Source: Diphasiastrum complanatum (taxonomy: Eukaryota > Streptophyta > Lycopodiopsida > Lycopodiales > Lycopodiaceae). Taken from it: a stretch of 64,000 nt of DNA. Shown here one piece after another: positions 21,884 through 33,318 of the stretch. The notes under the pieces are model-generated. The model saw only the letters and a program-made list of their open reading frames with translations, had not been told where the DNA came from and ran no database searches. Position 1 is the first letter of the stretch. Each line of letters starts with the position of its first letter. Location: NCBI GenBank assembly GCA_029204225.1, contig CM055100.1, forward strand, positions 48,880,877 to 48,944,876. Direction: 5' to 3'. The position numbers and the translations under genes are program-made.

Positions 21884-22668
21884 TGTTAGGAATTTATATC
21901 TCCCTAGTAAATTTTTGATTGCAATGTTTAGATTAAATTTAGTTTGATTGCTCATTTGTTTTGGTCAGTTTTTTCATGATAAAATTTCAAAATCATGTCG
22001 CGGAAGTTGTTTATAGGATCCCAGACATGCGACTACACATCACAGGACACATTCTATTTTAGCAATCATGACAAATTGATAGCACGAGACAGGGAGATGC
22101 ACAAAAATAGAACGACTGTATTATAGTTTAGTTTTTAGAGCGAGATCGTCAGTGTCTCGCTCGTTGGCGGAATGACATTCTGCTCTTTCGTTGTGTTCTG
22201 CTTGTTGGCAGACTTTCATGCATAGCTATATTATCTAGTATTTTCTTTCTGCTCTACTCACTACCTCTCTCTCTCTCTCTGTCTCTCATAGATCTCTTTT
22301 TTCAGTTCTAATTCTTAGTTATGATCCAGAGAGGATCGTTTATACCTCCACTGTGTGGAGTTTACAAGATAGCTAAACTTAGAATCACAAGACTAGTTAA
22401 CGCTAATCAACTAGTTACTTAGTCTCCGTCGTTGCCATTTGTTTCAGCTGGGCGTGAAGCCCGTTGAGCTGCCAACTGGCAGCACGAAAGATTCTTCTTC
22501 GTTTGTTTCGTAGTTTTTCATTTCTGGAGGTGTTTGCGATTCACGAATGATTCGCGAATTGTTCGTGCTTCGAGTCAAAGCCATGTTGACTATCGCAAAT
22601 TCTTCTCATTCGACCTTCGTTTCTTGTTCGTGCTACGACAAAGTTGCAGGAGTTCACCATTTCTGACA
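21884..22668 (-). repeat. 3' LTR of the mosaic copia
   Basis: It is about 785 bp. On the element strand it starts TGTCAGAAATGG and ends AATTCCTAACA. A (TC)n tract lies at about 22265-22290. No partner LTR is seen, so limits rest on TG...CA and the adjacent polypurine tract. Confidence 0.65.
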
Positions 22669-23472
22669 CTCCCTCTTGAACCTTGCAGCTTTGTATGTTT
22701 AATCCAATTGCCTTTCTTTGCTTGGCAAAGAGTGGCTTGTCGAACGGTTTCGTGAGCAAATCTGCAATCATATTTTCTGATTTTATATACTAGACCTAGA
22801 GCTCTACTTTCGAGATCAAATCTCGAATGTGATGGTACTTCAGAGCTATGTGCTTTGTCTTTGAATGGAAGACAGGATCCTGGGACAGATAGATGGCACT
22901 TTGAGAGTCCATCATTATCCTGCTTGGCCCTCCTTGTGGAATCCCAATTGCTTCCAACATCATCTATAGCCACACTACCTCATTCGCGACCTTTCAAGCT
23001 GCGACATATTCGGCTTCGCAAGAGGATTGAGCCACCAAGGTTTGCTTTTTACATATCCAGCTGATTGCAGTTCCGCACGCTATTATACATCCTCCAGTAA
23101 TGGACTTGTTGTCATCTTTGCAGTTTGCCCAGCTGGCATCATTGTAGTGGTACAGCTCGAATCTTTTTTTTTTTTTTCATTTTCAGCTCTGTAGGTTAAT
23201 CCCACATTCTAGATACCTTTCGAATACTGTAGGATTTGTTTTGCCATTTGCCAATGTGCCATGCCAGAATTGGAAGAGAATTGGCTCAAGGCGTAAACAG
23301 AGAAAGCCAGATCGGGTTTGGTACAAATTGTCAAGTACATCAGACTACTGATTAAGTTCTGGTAGAGTATACCTGCCATCCTCTGTTCTTTTTGTTCTGT
23401 TTTTGGGCAATCCTGCTTCGTGAGCTTGGCTCCAGCTATTATTGGTATGGCCTTTTCTTTGCAGTCCATCAT
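22541..23472 (-). pseudogene. Copia RNase H region
   Basis: Frames 23472-23209 (GILYQNLISSLMYLTICTKP, DLAFSVYALSQFSSN) and 22771-22541 (MIADLLTKPFDKPLFAKQ) are the two ends of a copia RNase H domain. The middle (22973-22590) is in another frame. The enzyme removes RNA from the RNA-DNA hybrid. It is broken by frameshifts and an A/T run near 23165. Confidence 0.75.
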
Positions 23473-23478
23473 GTGGTA

Positions 23479-24204
23479 CTACTTTAGCACTTTTCTGCCA
23501 TACTCTGACTGACTCAAGTGTATTTCGCCCTTTATTCGATCTCTTCTGATCTCCAGCCCTAGGCATTTTGTTGCTTCTCTGAAATCTGTGATTTCATAGC
23601 TTTCAGAAATATGACTTTTCGTGTCTTTGATCAGCATCAAGAAATTTCCTATCATCAGCGAATCATCCACGAAAATGGTCAGTATCACAAAATCTTTTTC
23701 TACTCTTTTAATGTAGACATTGTAGTCTGGTTGAGTAGGATTGAAGTCTAGAGACTTCAGAAGACCATCAAGCTTCTTATACCAGGCTCGTGATGCATGT
23801 TTTAGACCGTAGATGCATCTCTGCAATCGACAAACATATAATCTGTTGTCGGGGTCTTCATAGCCTTTAGGTTGTTTTATGAAGATTTTCTCCTCTAGAT
23901 CTCCATGGAGAAAGGTTGTCTTCACGTCAATCTAGTGAGTTTCTAGATTGTACTGTGTGGCGTATGCAAGGAGTAGTCTTATGCTTGTCATCTTGACCAT
24001 GGGCGAATATGTGTCGAAATAATAGATACCATATCTCTGTGTGTAGCCCTTTGCGACAAGCATGGCCTTGTAGCAGCCAATGGTGCCATCTGATTTCATC
24101 TTTTTCTTATACACCCACTTGCAGTCGACTGTCTTTATGTTTTCTGGCAGTGGCTCTAATGTCCATGCCTCATTTCGCCTCATCGACTCCATCTCCTCTG
24201 ACAT
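23479..24204 (-). pseudogene. Copia reverse transcriptase
   Basis: Two frames separated by one stop (near 23931) hold most of an RVT_2 domain: NEAWTLEPLPENIKTVDCKW, VAKGYTQRYGIYYFDTYSP, KTTFLHGDLEEKIFIKQPKG, CIYGLKHASRAWYKKLDG and the catalytic ILTIFVDDSLMI. The YVDD-type motif is intact as FVDD. The nonsense codon falls just before the second catalytic region. Confidence 0.82.
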
Positions 24205-25150
24205 TGCTTGCTTCCAGAATTCTCCCTCTGAACTCTGGATAGCCTCTTAGTATGTTGCTGGCTCTCCTACTTCTCTGGAGTCTGCGGCTCTGCATTCTTA
24301 TTTGATGTCTGTCCTCGATCTCCCTCTTGAATAGGCAACAGTGTGAAGATCTCATGGCCTCTTTCGTCTTTAAGTCGAGGGAATGTGGACTCATCAAACT
24401 TCACATCTCTGTTGTAGAGCCTGTACACGTGTTCTGTTCGAGTAGCCGACCATGATTGTTTGTTCAGATTTGTCATTGAGCTTGCTTCTTTTTTCTTTGG
24501 GAATGTGCTTCTATGTTGCACATCCAAACACCCGTACATATGACAGATCAGACTTTCTGCATGTCCACATTTTGTATGGTGTTTTGTTTTCCAGCGCTGT
24601 CATTGTATATATGTTCTACAGGTGTACAGTTGCAGCTATTGCCTCAGCCCAAAATTGACCTAGCAATTGAGCCTGTACCATCATGCATCTGGCTCCTTTG
24701 ACTAGCATTCTGTTTCTTCTTTCTGCCACATCGTTGTATTCTGGTGGGTATGCAGGAGTGAACTGGTGTTCTATCCCCTGTTCTTCGCAGAATCTTGAGA
24801 ATTATGTGCTTTTGTATTCACCTCCGTTGTCAAATCTAAGGATTTGGATCTTTTTTGAGGTGTGTCGCTATGCAAATGCCACGAACTTCTTGAAGGAATC
24901 AAACACTTCGGATTTCTTCTTCAAGTAGTAGATCATGGTCATCCGGTTGTAATCATCTATGAACGTCAGAAAGTATCTCGAACCTGAGAGCGAATCTGTT
25001 TTCATCGGTCCACAAACATCAGAGTGGACGAGCTCAAGAACTTCCTTGGCTCTTCTTTCCTCATGCGTGAATGGATTCCAATGTTGCTTGACTTTCTAAC
25101 AAGCTTCGTAGAACTCAGTTTCGGGCCATGAAATCTTGAGACCTGTGACA
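24205..25150 (-). pseudogene. Copia integrase, second core and C-terminal region
   Basis: The minus strand, in shifting frames, encodes a full set of integrase core motifs: [13 protein letters not shown], a LRFDNGGEYKS-like segment and a VAERRNR-like segment. A C-terminal region with VFGC-like and FDESTFP motifs follows (ORF 24539-24267). This is a second core, downstream of the partial core at 25545-25200, so the element carries two. Confidence 0.65.
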
Positions 25151-25545
25151 ATGTCCTTTCTGCTCATGTCCTGCTTTCTCTGGGTCTGATTTTTTGTAGA
25201 TGTCTTGAATTGCATGACAAACTTGAATGCCTCTGATTTGTTCTTCAGAAAATAGGTTGTACTCCTTTGAGAGAAGTCATCGATGGAGGTTAGGAGGTAT
25301 AGAGCTCCCCCTTTGGAAGCAGTCTGCATTGGGCCACAGATGTCGCTATATACAAGATCTAGCAGGCCTTTGGAAGTATGAACTGAGTAAAAAATGAAAG
25401 GACTTCTAGCATGCTTGCTGATTATACAGCTTTCACATGGAGAAGTTGGCTTGCTGACAGAAAGTAGATCTTGTACTAGTTTCTGAGTTATCATTTGTGG
25501 AATAATATTGAACTTCAAATGGCCTAATCTGAAATGCCAAAGCAT
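25096..25545 (-). pseudogene. Copia GAG-pre-integrase and first integrase core
   Basis: This 149-residue frame begins MLWHFRLGHLKFNIIP (zinc motif), has CESCIISKHARSPF and the core start LVYSDICGPMQTASKGG and LLTSIDDFSQRSTTYF. After VMQFKTSTKNQ it changes to sequence that resembles the zinc-motif region of another copia family (ISWPETEFYEAC). The core is cut before its second catalytic Asp. Confidence 0.75.
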
Positions 25546-25818
25546 ATCAGTTGATTTAAAAGTTGAGGTGTGAAGAGCTTGATTGTTGGAAGAATAACAG
25601 TGGCTGAGTTTGTAGCGATTACCACTTCTTCTCCCAAAAGCGAAAACTTTCTGAGATTTGTCAAGGATGGTGCAACCAATTGTATCGAATTCGACCCTCT
25701 AACCTGAATCAGTGATTCTGATAACTGAGAGTATATTCTTGGTCAGATTTGGAACGTGGAGAACGTTGGACAGCAGCTTGACTTCACACTAAAATTTGAT
25801 TCTAACTATTCCTTCATT

Positions 25819-26876
25819 CTAAATCGAATGTGATGGGTTGTCTCCAAGTTGCACAACTCGAGAGTGGGTGAAAGATTTATAATCTTTGAACCAGTCTTGA
25901 TGGTGAGTCATGTGTTGAGTTGCTCCAAAATTGAGGTACCAAAAATTGATATCATGTTGTTCTTCGACCTTGGTCATAAATGCTGCTTCATCTTCCTCTT
26001 GTTGTTCGATCGAAAAACTGGCTGAAGCACTATGTGCTTGTTGTTGGGACTGCTTCTTCTTCTCATTGTTGAATTTCAAAGATCTGCAGTCCTTGATTTC
26101 ATGTCCAATTCTCTTATAGTATCTGCAGAATAATTTTTGCATTGGTTGGAAAGATGAAGAGTTCGAATTTGACCCTGAGCCAGAATTCAACCCAGAGCCA
26201 AAATTTGAGCCTAAGTCAAAATTCGATCCTGACTGTATATTGCTCTTCTTTTTGAATCTGAACTTCTGATTTTTGGAATATAGAGCTTGAGGATCCAACC
26301 CTGTGGCTGAGGAGGTTGCCGATTTTCTGGCATGTTCTTGTTGAAGTAATGAAATCGCTCTTGAAAGGGTGATCTTCTCTTTTATTGAAATTGCTAGGAC
26401 CCAATTCTCACCCCTCAAGAAGACTCGATAATAGAGTCATGACAACATCGGTATCTTCTATGACTGAGCCAGTTGTGGTCAACTGCTGCATAAGATTTTG
26501 GAAAGTGTTGATATGGCTCGAAACACTTACTGCTTCAGACATTCTCAGGGTGAAAAATTTCTTCCTCAAATGGAGTTTGGAGGAGACGTCTCTGATATCG
26601 TAGAAGGTTGCTAGGATGTCCCATGCATCCTTAGCAGTTTGAATAGCATGTATGTGACTGATTTGATTGTCTTAAGAGTGATCATGAGAAAAAGTTGCCA
26701 TTTTGCAGTCTCCATTTGGTGATAGTGACTGCATCACCTTCAGGTTTAACTTTTGTGCCATCAACGATGTCCCACAATTCCTTAACTAGTAGTATGGCCT
26801 TCATTTGGAACTTCCAGATATGGTAGTTACTCCCATCGAGTTTGTCAATCAGAGAAGAACTAGTAGATGAATCCAT
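25819..26876 (-). pseudogene. Copia Gag and start of protease
   Basis: The gag start is seen at 26876 (MDSSTSSSLIDKLDGSNYHI, WKFQMKAILLVKELWDIVDG). After frameshifts the frame 26418-25819 covers a low-complexity Gly/Ser/Asn stretch (residues 70-95), a CCHC-like knuckle (CRYYKRIGHEIKDC) and the start of protease (YLNFGATQHMTHH), where the expected DSGA-type active site reads NFGA. This loss would inactivate the protease. Confidence 0.72.
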
Positions 26877-28136
26877 TCTGGTTGAGCGAGATCGTTTGTA
26901 GAAACAACGATTTCAAGATACTGTTGGTTGCGCCCTTGCTAGCATGTACTCGAATTTCCGATTCTCTTCACCCTTGCAAGATGCACACTTGAATGGAAAA
27001 ATTGCATGCAGTGTGATGACTTGGCCTTTGTCTTTAAGGTACATCTTGGAGATCTTGGATTTTGAGGTTGATCCTAAAAATCTTCTTCTCTTTGATGTTC
27101 CAATTTAAACAAAATCTCCCGTGTTTAAATTCTTTAGCTACGCAATTACCATTTTTCAAATTGGAACAAATGTTGGAAAGAGGTGTGTAAAAGATAGGTC
27201 TAAAAGAATCGAATAAAAATAATTTGAACGACAAGAACGAAAACGTGTCATGCGCAGCGGAATAAACTATCTTTCTCTTTCTTCATGCATGACTACGCCT
27301 ATCAATTTCAAACAAAAAAATAGTGATCAAAATCACATTTGATCTTATAGTAACTAACTTTGAAACCATCAGTACTACTAGAGTTTGCTGGCATTCATCC
27401 AGTTCTTCTCAGAAATTGCTTGCTGATAAGCAGTGACATTTGGTTGTAAATAGTCTATCTGCATAAATGGACCTGATTCACTCTGTAGAAATGAGCATAA
27501 CTGTCATCAAGGAGAAAGCAAAAAATGCGAGTTTAGCTTTACAACATCCACCCCACCTTTATAAAATATGATGTCCTCATCAGATGTCAGATTAAAGTAA
27601 AGGTGTCTCCCAATTAAAATAACTATACATTTAAGCTACTTGGCACAGTACTCAGTTTACTGGCCACTTTTTATTAACATTGAAGCTGACACACCACAAG
27701 TCGGAGCCTCAGCTCTTTTTACTGAAAAATTACATAACTTGAAAATATCTCTTTGTCTGGGAAAAGCGTAGATTAAATATCGCTTTCGTAAAACCCAAGA
27801 ACCTTATTAACTGGTGACAGAGGCCTTTCTTTGAAATGTTCACCCCTGTCGCTTCTGACTTTCGACTTTGGAACTCCTTTGAGCTCCTGATTTGTCCTTG
27901 ATGCACTTTGTGTTGAGCTTCCTGAGCTCCAGATTTGATCAATTCCGCACAGGTATCAAGGCTCCCTGAGCCAAAGGATTTATCGTTTGATTGCCCACTT
28001 TATGGTCCACTTCATGCCTTGTTGCTTCTGCACCTTGATTTCTCTCCTTGTCCCAGCCTGATCTTGATACTTTTCCATCTTGGCTCTTTAAGGTAGGCAA
28101 AGATTGAGTACTCCGCGATGCACCTCTCACTCAACT

Positions 28137-28515
28137 TGAAGTAGCTCTTTGAATCAGCCCAAATGTAACCATTGACCTCGTGGAAAGCCAAAGGGTCACA
28201 CCAGTTTGATCCGCATACGAACTATCTCTTCGCGTTTGTTTGAAGCACCATGTCCATCGTGCAAAACTTGACTTTCACAATTCCATCACTGGTCAGTTGC
28301 CTCATAGTCAAAACAAGAAGTGTACATCGAGCTTGGCTTCAAGTAGCTCTCTTTGAATCAGACACATGCACCCAGAGTTTGCACTAGTCCGATCTCAACG
28401 CGAACTATCCCTTAGCGTCCGTTCGAAATACCAAGTCTCTCATGCAAGACTCAACTTTCACAGTTCCTTCATTGATCACCTGCCTTACACGTAACACAAG
28501 CCAGCGTACTCATAT
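28137..28515. repeat. Diverged tandem duplication, unit about 200 bp
   Basis: aagtagctctttgaatcag, gatc...cgaactatc, cttgactttcacaattcc and the following bases recur once at a distance of about 203 bp. The two copies differ at many positions. Confidence 0.75.
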
Positions 28516-29401
28516 GTTTCCTCATCATTGCTGGTCCAAAGAAAACCTATAACAAGATTTCCTTTCCACAACAAAAGCTTGTCAACTTATTAGGTCCAAA
28601 GTTTGTCAGTCTTCTCGTGTGAGTATGGCTAGGTCATCTTGAATTTTTTCCCATTTTGATTAACTTTCATTCAAAATTTTTCCCAAGAGAGAGGTGTGTG
28701 ATAGTTCCCCTCCACTTATAAAATCAGTTGATCGGACTTGGAGTAGAGTTCTTCGGACAAAAAGTCTTTCCAACACTTTGCTTCCCATTTGTTAGGATTA
28801 TGACTCGATCCAACTTGTTGCCAATCACGGAAGAGGATCCTAGCCTTTCCCCTTTGAGGAAAAACCCAACTGATACTGGATATCACCCATGCTCAGTGAG
28901 TTTCGGTTTCGAAGGTGGCCGTCCCAAAATGAAGACCAACTGCTCCATAGAAGATCTCCCCTGAAATTGCCCTTTCCAACTTTTGACTTCCTGCTTGCGT
29001 CTGTGGGCGTTGTCGCAAATGAAACTAACCCAAGAAACAGGCTAGCTATCCATCCTGTGCAAACATTGAGTCGTTTCGTTGCCGTTCATGTGCGAGTACT
29101 TGAACTGCAAATCCGCCCCACAGATTCTGTAGTCCTCTTTGTTTGATGGTATCAGCCTTCAAAAGAAAGGTTCCTTCTCGAGTCATCAGCTCCTTGTATC
29201 ACAAGCAATCATGCAAACCAGGCAAAGCACGAGTACTAAGACTCACCACGAATACATACAAGTAAGACACTCAGGCAGGTTTACTAACAAGTAACAAAGA
29301 CAAGGTCCTCCTTTGAGATGGTCCTGCCAACGGACCTTTGCCTGGCCGCGCCCATACAAATCGATCACCGAATCAGCCCACATAGAACACCCCTCCAACT
29401 A

Positions 29402-29800
29402 TCCGTGCTTTCACCATTAAGCAGCACATTGCCTCAGTCACGCCCCACCACTTTTTGGTCGATAGCCCTTATAGCTAAACGATCGGCAGCTATCCCGCAC
29501 CGGCAGCTAACCACCCGTGCTTTACACCCGAATTCGAACAGCATCTCTGTATCAATGGTTAACCCGTACAGTTCGAATATGTCACCCCGCACCCCACAAG
29601 GCACAGACCGTGCTTTCACCTACCTAGGCAACACTTTGTCTCATCTATCCTACGTGCAGACGGCGCCAGGTCCGAACCGCGAGAACTGACCGTGCTTACA
29701 CCTCAAGGGCAGCACCTTGACTCATCAAGTCCCCCGTTCTACCGACCACCCCGCCCGTGGATGCCCCATGCTTACACTGTGGACAGCACCTTGCACAACG
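29402..29800. repeat. Five-copy diverged minisatellite
   Basis: A unit beginning ccgtgctttcacc and continuing with gcagcaccttg...ctcatc recurs at about 29404, 29515, 29609, 29691 and 29768. Spacing shrinks from about 110 to 78 bp. Confidence 0.68.
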
Positions 29801-29939
29801 GTTGTCTTGATGAACCCCAAACAGTGGCCATTTCCGTGAGATCCGCACAGCTGACCGGCCAGTCGGCTCTGATACGACATGTAGCGCAGGCATCCCAAAG
29901 GGAGCCGGGAACCACGACTTAGCTTCACAGCCTTCAACT

Positions 29940-30300
29940 CTTGCCATCCAAACCCACTTGACATACAAGCAGCCAACTCGCCAACAACGATCAGACTTAA
30001 CTAACTTGAAGTTCCGAAAATCAACATTGAGATCCAACCTGGTGCCATGCCAGATCGGGGGTCCCGATGCGGGTGACTTCCCTCCAAGCAAGCCGCCCGA
30101 CATACATCAAACTTAACCAACTCGAAGCTTCATCACAAACGAGTAACATCCATTCCAAGCAAGCGGTCTGACTTACAGCAAACTTAACCAACTGAAAGCT
30201 TCATCACAAGCGCTGGAAGCCAACCTGGTGCCACGCCAGACTGGACAGCCATAAACAGGTAACTTCCACCCAAGCAAGCCATCCAACTCAGCCGACAGGT
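29940..30300. repeat. Diverged tandem repeat (caagcaagc / aacttaaccaact units)
   Basis: The block cagacttaactaacttgaag recurs in altered form near 30106 and 30176. The blocks aacctggtgccacgccaga and cttccctccaagcaagcc each recur two or three times. Confidence 0.65.
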
Positions 30301-30967
30301 TAGAGCCCGTTCCCCAAGAGCTTAACCCATTCACGTTCATGCAAGGAACACTCAGAACCACAAGCCGCGACAGATATGGAGACAACCAGTTCCTGGACCA
30401 AATGGTCCCGATAGCATACCGCTGGCACCATAGATCGAATGGTCCCGACAACATACTGTTGGCGTCCCGGGATACGACCCTCAGCTATGTGCCAACTTAA
30501 AAATTTTGAAGCGGCCTTACAACTAGTGCTTTTACCGAACACTGAAACCCAGAAGGTAATCAGAGTCAGTTTGAGAAAAATCCCACTTTATTGATAAATC
30601 TGAGAAGGTTACATTTCAAGTGTGTGACCGACCCTAGTCTCCGGGGAGCTAGCATGCCAAGGCGAGAGCCATGATAACATTCCAGCAAGGGAGACTGAGA
30701 CTTGGTTGGAGCTCACCCTGAGTCGCAATCCGCACTCCCCTATAGTATTGATGGGATTCGGCACCCCCCTCATACCAAGCACTCTACCCAGGCTGGTAAA
30801 GCACATTTTTTCTCTCTCTAGGATTTTCTCTTTCTAGAAATTCATTTTCTCTCTCTAGATTTTATTGATCCCCAGGCTTCCTTTAACCATGCCTAGATCG
30901 TGTGAGGTGATTGCACATCGATCTGAGCTCTTCGCTAGAACCGATCAAAGATTTTTAGCCATAGGAA

Positions 30968-31068
30968 CTTGGCGCCGGCTGGATTTTGGTCATAGTGGCG
31001 CCGGCACCAGGAGCAACAGGGGCGCTACTGGCGCCGGGGACAATGCTGGCGCCAGTGGCGCCGGAAGT
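30968..31068 (+). repeat. TGGCGCC cluster at the copia gag start
   Basis: Five TGGCGCC sites occur within 100 bp. The sequence is translated as an Ala/Pro-rich start of Gag (APAPGATGALLAPG). TGGCGCC is also the first seven bases of the gypsy PBS in this window. Confidence 0.6.
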
Positions 31069-31750
31069 AAAGCTTATGAAGATAGCTTTACAACATAATG
31101 AGAGGCTCAACAAAACTAACTATTCCATATGGAAAGTTAGAATGGAATCTATCATGATCATGCAAGATCTAATGGAAATTGTAAATGGTAAGGAGGATGA
31201 ACCTATTCATCCTCAAGAAATAGCCAAATACAACAAGAGGTGCAATATTGCACCACATTGTATAAAAATGAATGTTTCAAATAAACTCTTAAGAGAGGTA
31301 GGAGATTGCACTTCGGCTCAAGATGCTTGGGAGGCTTTGCAAAAGGTCTATGAATCCAAGAACCAAACTAGGATGTTTGCTTTGAAGAATCAAATATATA
31401 GAAGCTATCAAAAGAAAGGAGAGAGTGCACATACTTTTGTCTTAAGAGTGAAGGAATTGGACAAAGAGCTAGCCTTCATAGGTGATCCTATCAAGGATGA
31501 AGAGCTTGTTCAACTCATATTGAATGGACTAAGCTTTGAATTTGACAATTTGGTTCAGGGATATGCAATTATGGATAAGCTACCCATAGTTGAAGAGCTC
31601 CAAGGCACACTCATGGCCAAGGAACCAAGAAGGATCCAAATGCAAGAGAGGATGGATAGACTTTTCATCCAATGTGGAGATGACCAAGCTATCTTCACCA
31701 AAGGCAAAGGGAAGTCCAAAGGCAAAGGGTCAACATTCAACAAAGCTTGA
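30986..31750 (+). CDS. Copia Gag (UBN2-type)
   Basis: This 254-residue frame shows NYSIWKVRMESIMIMQDLME, HCIKMNVSNKLLREVGDC, DAWEALQKVYESKNQTRMF, AHTFVLRVKELDKELAFIG and ELVQLILNGLSFEFDNLVQG. The first 30 residues are Ala/Pro-rich and come from a GGCGCC cluster; a more usual start would be the Met at 31076, near the NERLNKTNYS region. The frame ends just before the zinc knuckle, which lies in another frame at 31825. Confidence 0.85.
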   Translation: MVIVAPAPGATGALLAPGTMLAPVAPEVKLMKIALQHNERLNKTNYSIWKVRMESIMIMQDLMEIVNGKEDEPIHPQEIAKYNKRCNIAPHCIKMNVSNKLLREVGDCTSAQDAWEALQKVYESKNQTRMFALKNQIYRSYQKKGESAHTFVLRVKELDKELAFIGDPIKDEELVQLILNGLSFEFDNLVQGYAIMDKLPIVEELQGTLMAKEPRRIQMQERMDRLFIQCGDDQAIFTKGKGKSKGKGSTFNKA

Positions 31751-31824
31751 GGATCAAGAAGGACCCTCAAAGGCATCTCCATCAACCACCAAAGTCAAGA
31801 AGGACAAATCCAAGGTGAAGTGAT

Positions 31825-32438
31825 ACTATTGTAGCAATATGGGGCATTATGCCTCAGAATGCTTCAAGAGGAAGCAAGATCAAAGCCAAGCCAATATGAG
31901 CAAAGAGAAGGAGGAGGAGGAGAGTTCACATGAGGACTCTCTCATGATGTCCATATTTTCTTCAACAAGTTTCAAAGGAGAAGATCCTTGGTGGACTGAC
32001 TCGGGTGCTAGTTCACACATGACTAGCAAAAGGGAGTTTTTCTCTTCTCTCTTATCTTATGATGGACCTATAAAATCTATCTATACAGCAAATGATGAAG
32101 CTTGTAAGATTGAAGGAGTTGGTAGCATTCCCCTTTGCTTGGGATCTTCCAAAAAGATCAACATAGAAGGTGTTTTGTACATTCCTACAATAACAAAGAA
32201 TCTACTAAGTGTTGGCCAAATAGTAAACAATGGTTTCAATGTTGACTTTGCTTCAAATGAATGTTTCATCAAGAAGAAGGGTAAGATAGTGGCTAAGGGT
32301 GCTAGACTTGGCAGACTTTATAAGTTGGATGCATTTGTGGATACTAATGTTGTCATGGTGAGAAGAGCAAGATATCTACCTTCACTTTATGGCACAAAAG
32401 ACTTGGACATGTCAACTCGGGTTCCATGGAGGCTATGA
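31825..32438 (+). pseudogene. Copia zinc knuckle and protease
   Basis: The frame begins in a CCHC knuckle (YYCSNMGHYASECFKRK) and carries the protease active site WWTDSGASSHMTSKREFF, then SIYTANDEACKIEGVGSIPL and GVLYIPTITKNLLSVGQ. It runs out of frame at the HHCC motif near 32390. Confidence 0.82.
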
Positions 32439-33298
32439 TCAAGGAGGAGTATGCTTTAGGCCTACCAAGGTCTGTTGGGAAGGAAGACAAGGTTGTGAAG
32501 CTTGTGCTTTATCCAAGGCACATAAGAAGGTGTTTCCTAACTCCATTACAAAGCCATCTCATCCTCTTGAACTCATGCACTTGGATGTGCATATTGCTAG
32601 CAACAAATCTAAAGGGTAATCCATGTTTTGAACCTTCATTGATGACTACTCAAGATATTGTTGGGTGTTCTTACTTTCCTTCAAGTCTCAAGTATTTGAT
32701 ACTTTTCTAGATTTCAAGTTGTTTGTGGAAAAGCATCATAATCCTAGCATCAAGATTCTTAGAAGTGACAATGGTGGAGAATTCATCTCCAATGACTTCA
32801 AGGCCTTTTGTGAGGAGGAAGGTATCAAGAAAGAGACTTCTTGTTCTTACACTCCTCAACAAAATGGAGTTGTTGAAAGAAGGAATAGAACATTATGTGA
32901 ATGTTCTAAGGCTTTAATATTGGATGCTTGTTTGCCCAAATCCTTTTGGGGTGAATCTCTTGTATGTGCAAACTACTTGATGAATAGGGTGTAAGGAGGA
33001 TCCAGCTTCCACAAGAGGGATCATGCTTGGATATGCAAGCTCAAGCAAGAGATACAAAATCTATCTCCCATCCTTGAACAAATTTGTTGTTTCAAGGGAT
33101 GTTATATTTGATGAACATCATATGCATATGCTTGAAGAAGACTCAAGTGCTCCAACAATCAAGAAGAAGATGGCCAAGGAGCAAGATCTTGAGCTCATGG
33201 AGGAGCTCATGGAGGAGAAAGCACAAAGCCCACCTATCACACCAAGGAGATCTTCAAGGGCAAAAGTAGAGCCATCAAGGAAAAGGACAGAAAGCTAA
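32389..33298 (+). pseudogene. Copia integrase
   Basis: Three frames cover the zinc motif (CEACALSKAHKKVF), the core (LMHLDVHIASNKSKG with the first catalytic Asp, LRSDNGGEFISNDF, QNGVVERRNRTLC) and, after a deletion at about 32994, the C-terminal part (MLGYASSSKRYKIY, SRDVIFDE). Frameshifts near 32620 and 33000 disable it. The conserved SFWGESLVCANYLMNRV is followed directly by a stop. Confidence 0.82.
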
Positions 33299-33318
33299 GG
33301 GTATCTCATCCACTTCTT

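Larger units (their letters stand above)
21884..26880 (-). mobile_element. Mosaic Ty1/copia element, 5' LTR not found
   Basis: The 3' LTR (21884-22668) is preceded on the minus strand by the purine-rich tract AAGAGGGAG. To its right come RNase H, reverse transcriptase, integrase and gag in the expected order. The integrase is made of two tandem partial cores from different copia lineages. No Met-tRNA PBS or second LTR is visible near 26900-28800. The element is decayed and incomplete. Confidence 0.75.
26900..30560. other. Non-coding region, GC-richer to the right, with tandem arrays
   Basis: No coding region is supported although short frames exist. From about 28700 the base composition becomes clearly GC-richer than the surroundings. 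It contains a two-copy 200-bp duplication (28137-28515) and two diverged arrays (29402-29800 and 29940-30300). I cannot assign it to an LTR or a gene. Confidence 0.45.

Noticed and set aside
28789-28802. TGTTAGGATTATG as the 5' LTR end of the mosaic copia
   Set aside because: Only the first seven bases match the 3' LTR end and no Met-tRNA PBS follows.
29696-30103. 135-residue ORF in the GC-rich island
   Set aside because: It spans tandem-repeat units and lacks codon or domain support.
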